Below are positions 32,647 to 33,257 of a DNA stretch of 33,257 bases, piece after piece. The stretch is from CAYVBW01 sp964449995 (lineage in GTDB: Bacteria > Patescibacteriota > Microgenomatia > UBA1400 > PJMF01). The stretch is taken from NCBI GenBank assembly GCA_964449995.1, contig CAYVBW010000011.1, positions 1 to 33,257 on the forward strand, read 5' to 3'. The notes beneath the pieces are model-generated. The model did no database searches and was not told the DNA's origin. It worked only from the letters and a program-made list of their open reading frames with translations. The number at the start of each line of letters is the position of its first letter. Position 1 is the first letter of the stretch. The position numbers and the translations under genes are program-made.

Positions 32647-32901
32647 TTAAAGTGAGTTAATTTTCTCTCTCAGTCTCTCCAGCGAAGCAGGAGGAATATT
32701 TTTCATTTTTTTAAGAGTTTTTAGCTTTTTGCGAAGATGTCTTTTTTCAGAGTTCTTTTCTGCCTTAACTGCGGAAGGTTTTTTGTAATATCTTCTATCT
32801 CTTGCTTTTTGTACAATATCCATATAAGAAGTTGTTTTTTTAAACTTACGAATAAGAGTACCGGTTGAGTCGTTTTTAGTTTTTTTAAATATAACTGGCA
32901 T
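32647..32901 (-). CDS. rpsU: 30S ribosomal protein bS21
   Basis: Small, strongly basic protein of 84 residues. The sequence MPVIFKKTKNDSTGTLIRKF, followed by a YYKKPS and a run of Lys/Arg, is typical of S21 in these bacteria. It sits on the small ribosomal subunit and aids translation initiation. I chose the ATG at 32901; an upstream TTG would add only three residues. The C-terminal NIPPASLERLREKINSL is longer than in E. coli S21 (71 residues). Confidence 0.88.
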   Translation of the reverse strand: MPVIFKKTKNDSTGTLIRKFKKTTSYMDIVQKARDRRYYKKPSAVKAEKNSEKRHLRKKLKTLKKMKNIPPASLERLREKINSL

Positions 32902-32955
32902 AGCTATCAATATTTTGTTGTAATTCTAATTTAAGAGGGATATTATAACTCGAAG

Positions 32956-33257
32956 TTAGTCTAAATGTGAAGAGATAGTTTTTTGTAGCCTCCTAAGATG
33001 CTCTTCTTTGCCCTCTTCCCTTTTTTTATTTTTACAGCTACTGTCATAACAAGGAATAATGTGGACATGAAAATGCCCTATTTCTTGACCGGCTAAAACT
33101 CCATTGTGTGATTTTACCAAAAAGTCGTTTACTTTCAGAGATTTTTTTAAAGCTAGACACACTTTTTTCACCATTTTATAAACAACTTCAACTTCTTGAT
33201 CCGGGGTATCTAAAATATTAACTGAATGGCTTTTGGGGATCACAAGCGTATGTCCTT
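32956..33257 (-). CDS. HIT family nucleotide hydrolase, truncated by the window
   Basis: Histidine-triad hydrolase of the HINT/Hit group. GHFHVHIIPCY carries the HxHxHxx triad, and the reading frame runs off the window end as GHTLVIPKSHS, a classic internal block, so the true start is outside. The insertion DSSCKNKKREEGKEE after the triad is lineage-specific. Probably hydrolyses purine nucleoside phosphoramidates. About 55 bases separate it from rpsU. Confidence 0.92.
   Translation of the reverse strand, partial: GHTLVIPKSHSVNILDTPDQEVEVVYKMVKKVCLALKKSLKVNDFLVKSHNGVLAGQEIGHFHVHIIPCYDSSCKNKKREEGKEEHLRRLQKTISSHLD

Overview
The window looks like chromosomal DNA from a small-genome, AT-rich bacterium, most likely a member of the Candidate Phyla Radiation (Patescibacteria). 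This is inferred from several things: compact gene packing with overlaps of a few bases, Mur ligases that lack their usual N-terminal substrate domains, tRNA genes without an encoded CCA, many small lineage-specific proteins, and household genes scattered rather than grouped in large operons. UGA acts as a stop (for example at the end of purB), so the code-25 lineages are unlikely.

Layout. 1-7.3 kb: a membrane protein followed by a complete catalytic [FeFe] hydrogenase, a MurF-type ligase, a DUF389 membrane protein, pyruvate kinase and a YtxH-like protein closed by a shared terminator. 7.3-15.8 kb: flavodoxin, a small protein coupled to a Y-family DNA polymerase, a membrane-anchored cyclophilin, a DedA-like protein, oligoendopeptidase F, a polyprenyl diphosphate synthase, a YibE/F-like protein and a LabA/NYN protein. 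15.9-18.9 kb: tRNA-Gln and a translationally coupled purB-purA pair (IMP to AMP). 18.9-24.9 kb: a metallo-beta-lactamase-fold hydrolase, Pcm overlapping a Trm9-like methyltransferase, a divergent Elp3, a secreted or anchored thermonuclease and RecQ. 24.9-25.9 kb: an unusually GC-rich array of five hairpins, a short unrecognised gene and a tRNA-Leu/Gly/Pro cluster. 26-33.3 kb: murE-murC, a small unrecognised gene, comM, uppP, RNase P RNA, a coiled-coil protein, ribosomal protein bS21 and a HIT protein cut by the window edge.

How the genes fit together. Cell-wall synthesis is the best represented pathway: MurE, MurC, MurF, UppP and a prenyl synthase for the lipid carrier. Energy and redox functions are the hydrogenase, flavodoxin and pyruvate kinase; no hydrogenase maturases (HydE/F/G) are in view. 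The most interesting pair is Elp3 with a divergently transcribed methyltransferase carrying the sequence hallmarks of eukaryotic Trm9/ALKBH8. Together these would form a minimal bacterial version of the eukaryotic mcm5U34 tRNA wobble pathway. Their promoters physically overlap.

Other notable points: a pyruvate kinase whose potassium site looks rebuilt around a lysine at an unusual position; a hydrogenase whose N-terminal [2Fe-2S] domain has lost all its cysteines and whose His-ligated cluster site appears to have become all-Cys; a 33-nt dispersed repeat found at two distant places; and several -10 elements lying only 6-7 nt before start codons, which suggests leaderless mRNAs. I see no CRISPR array, insertion sequence or prophage.
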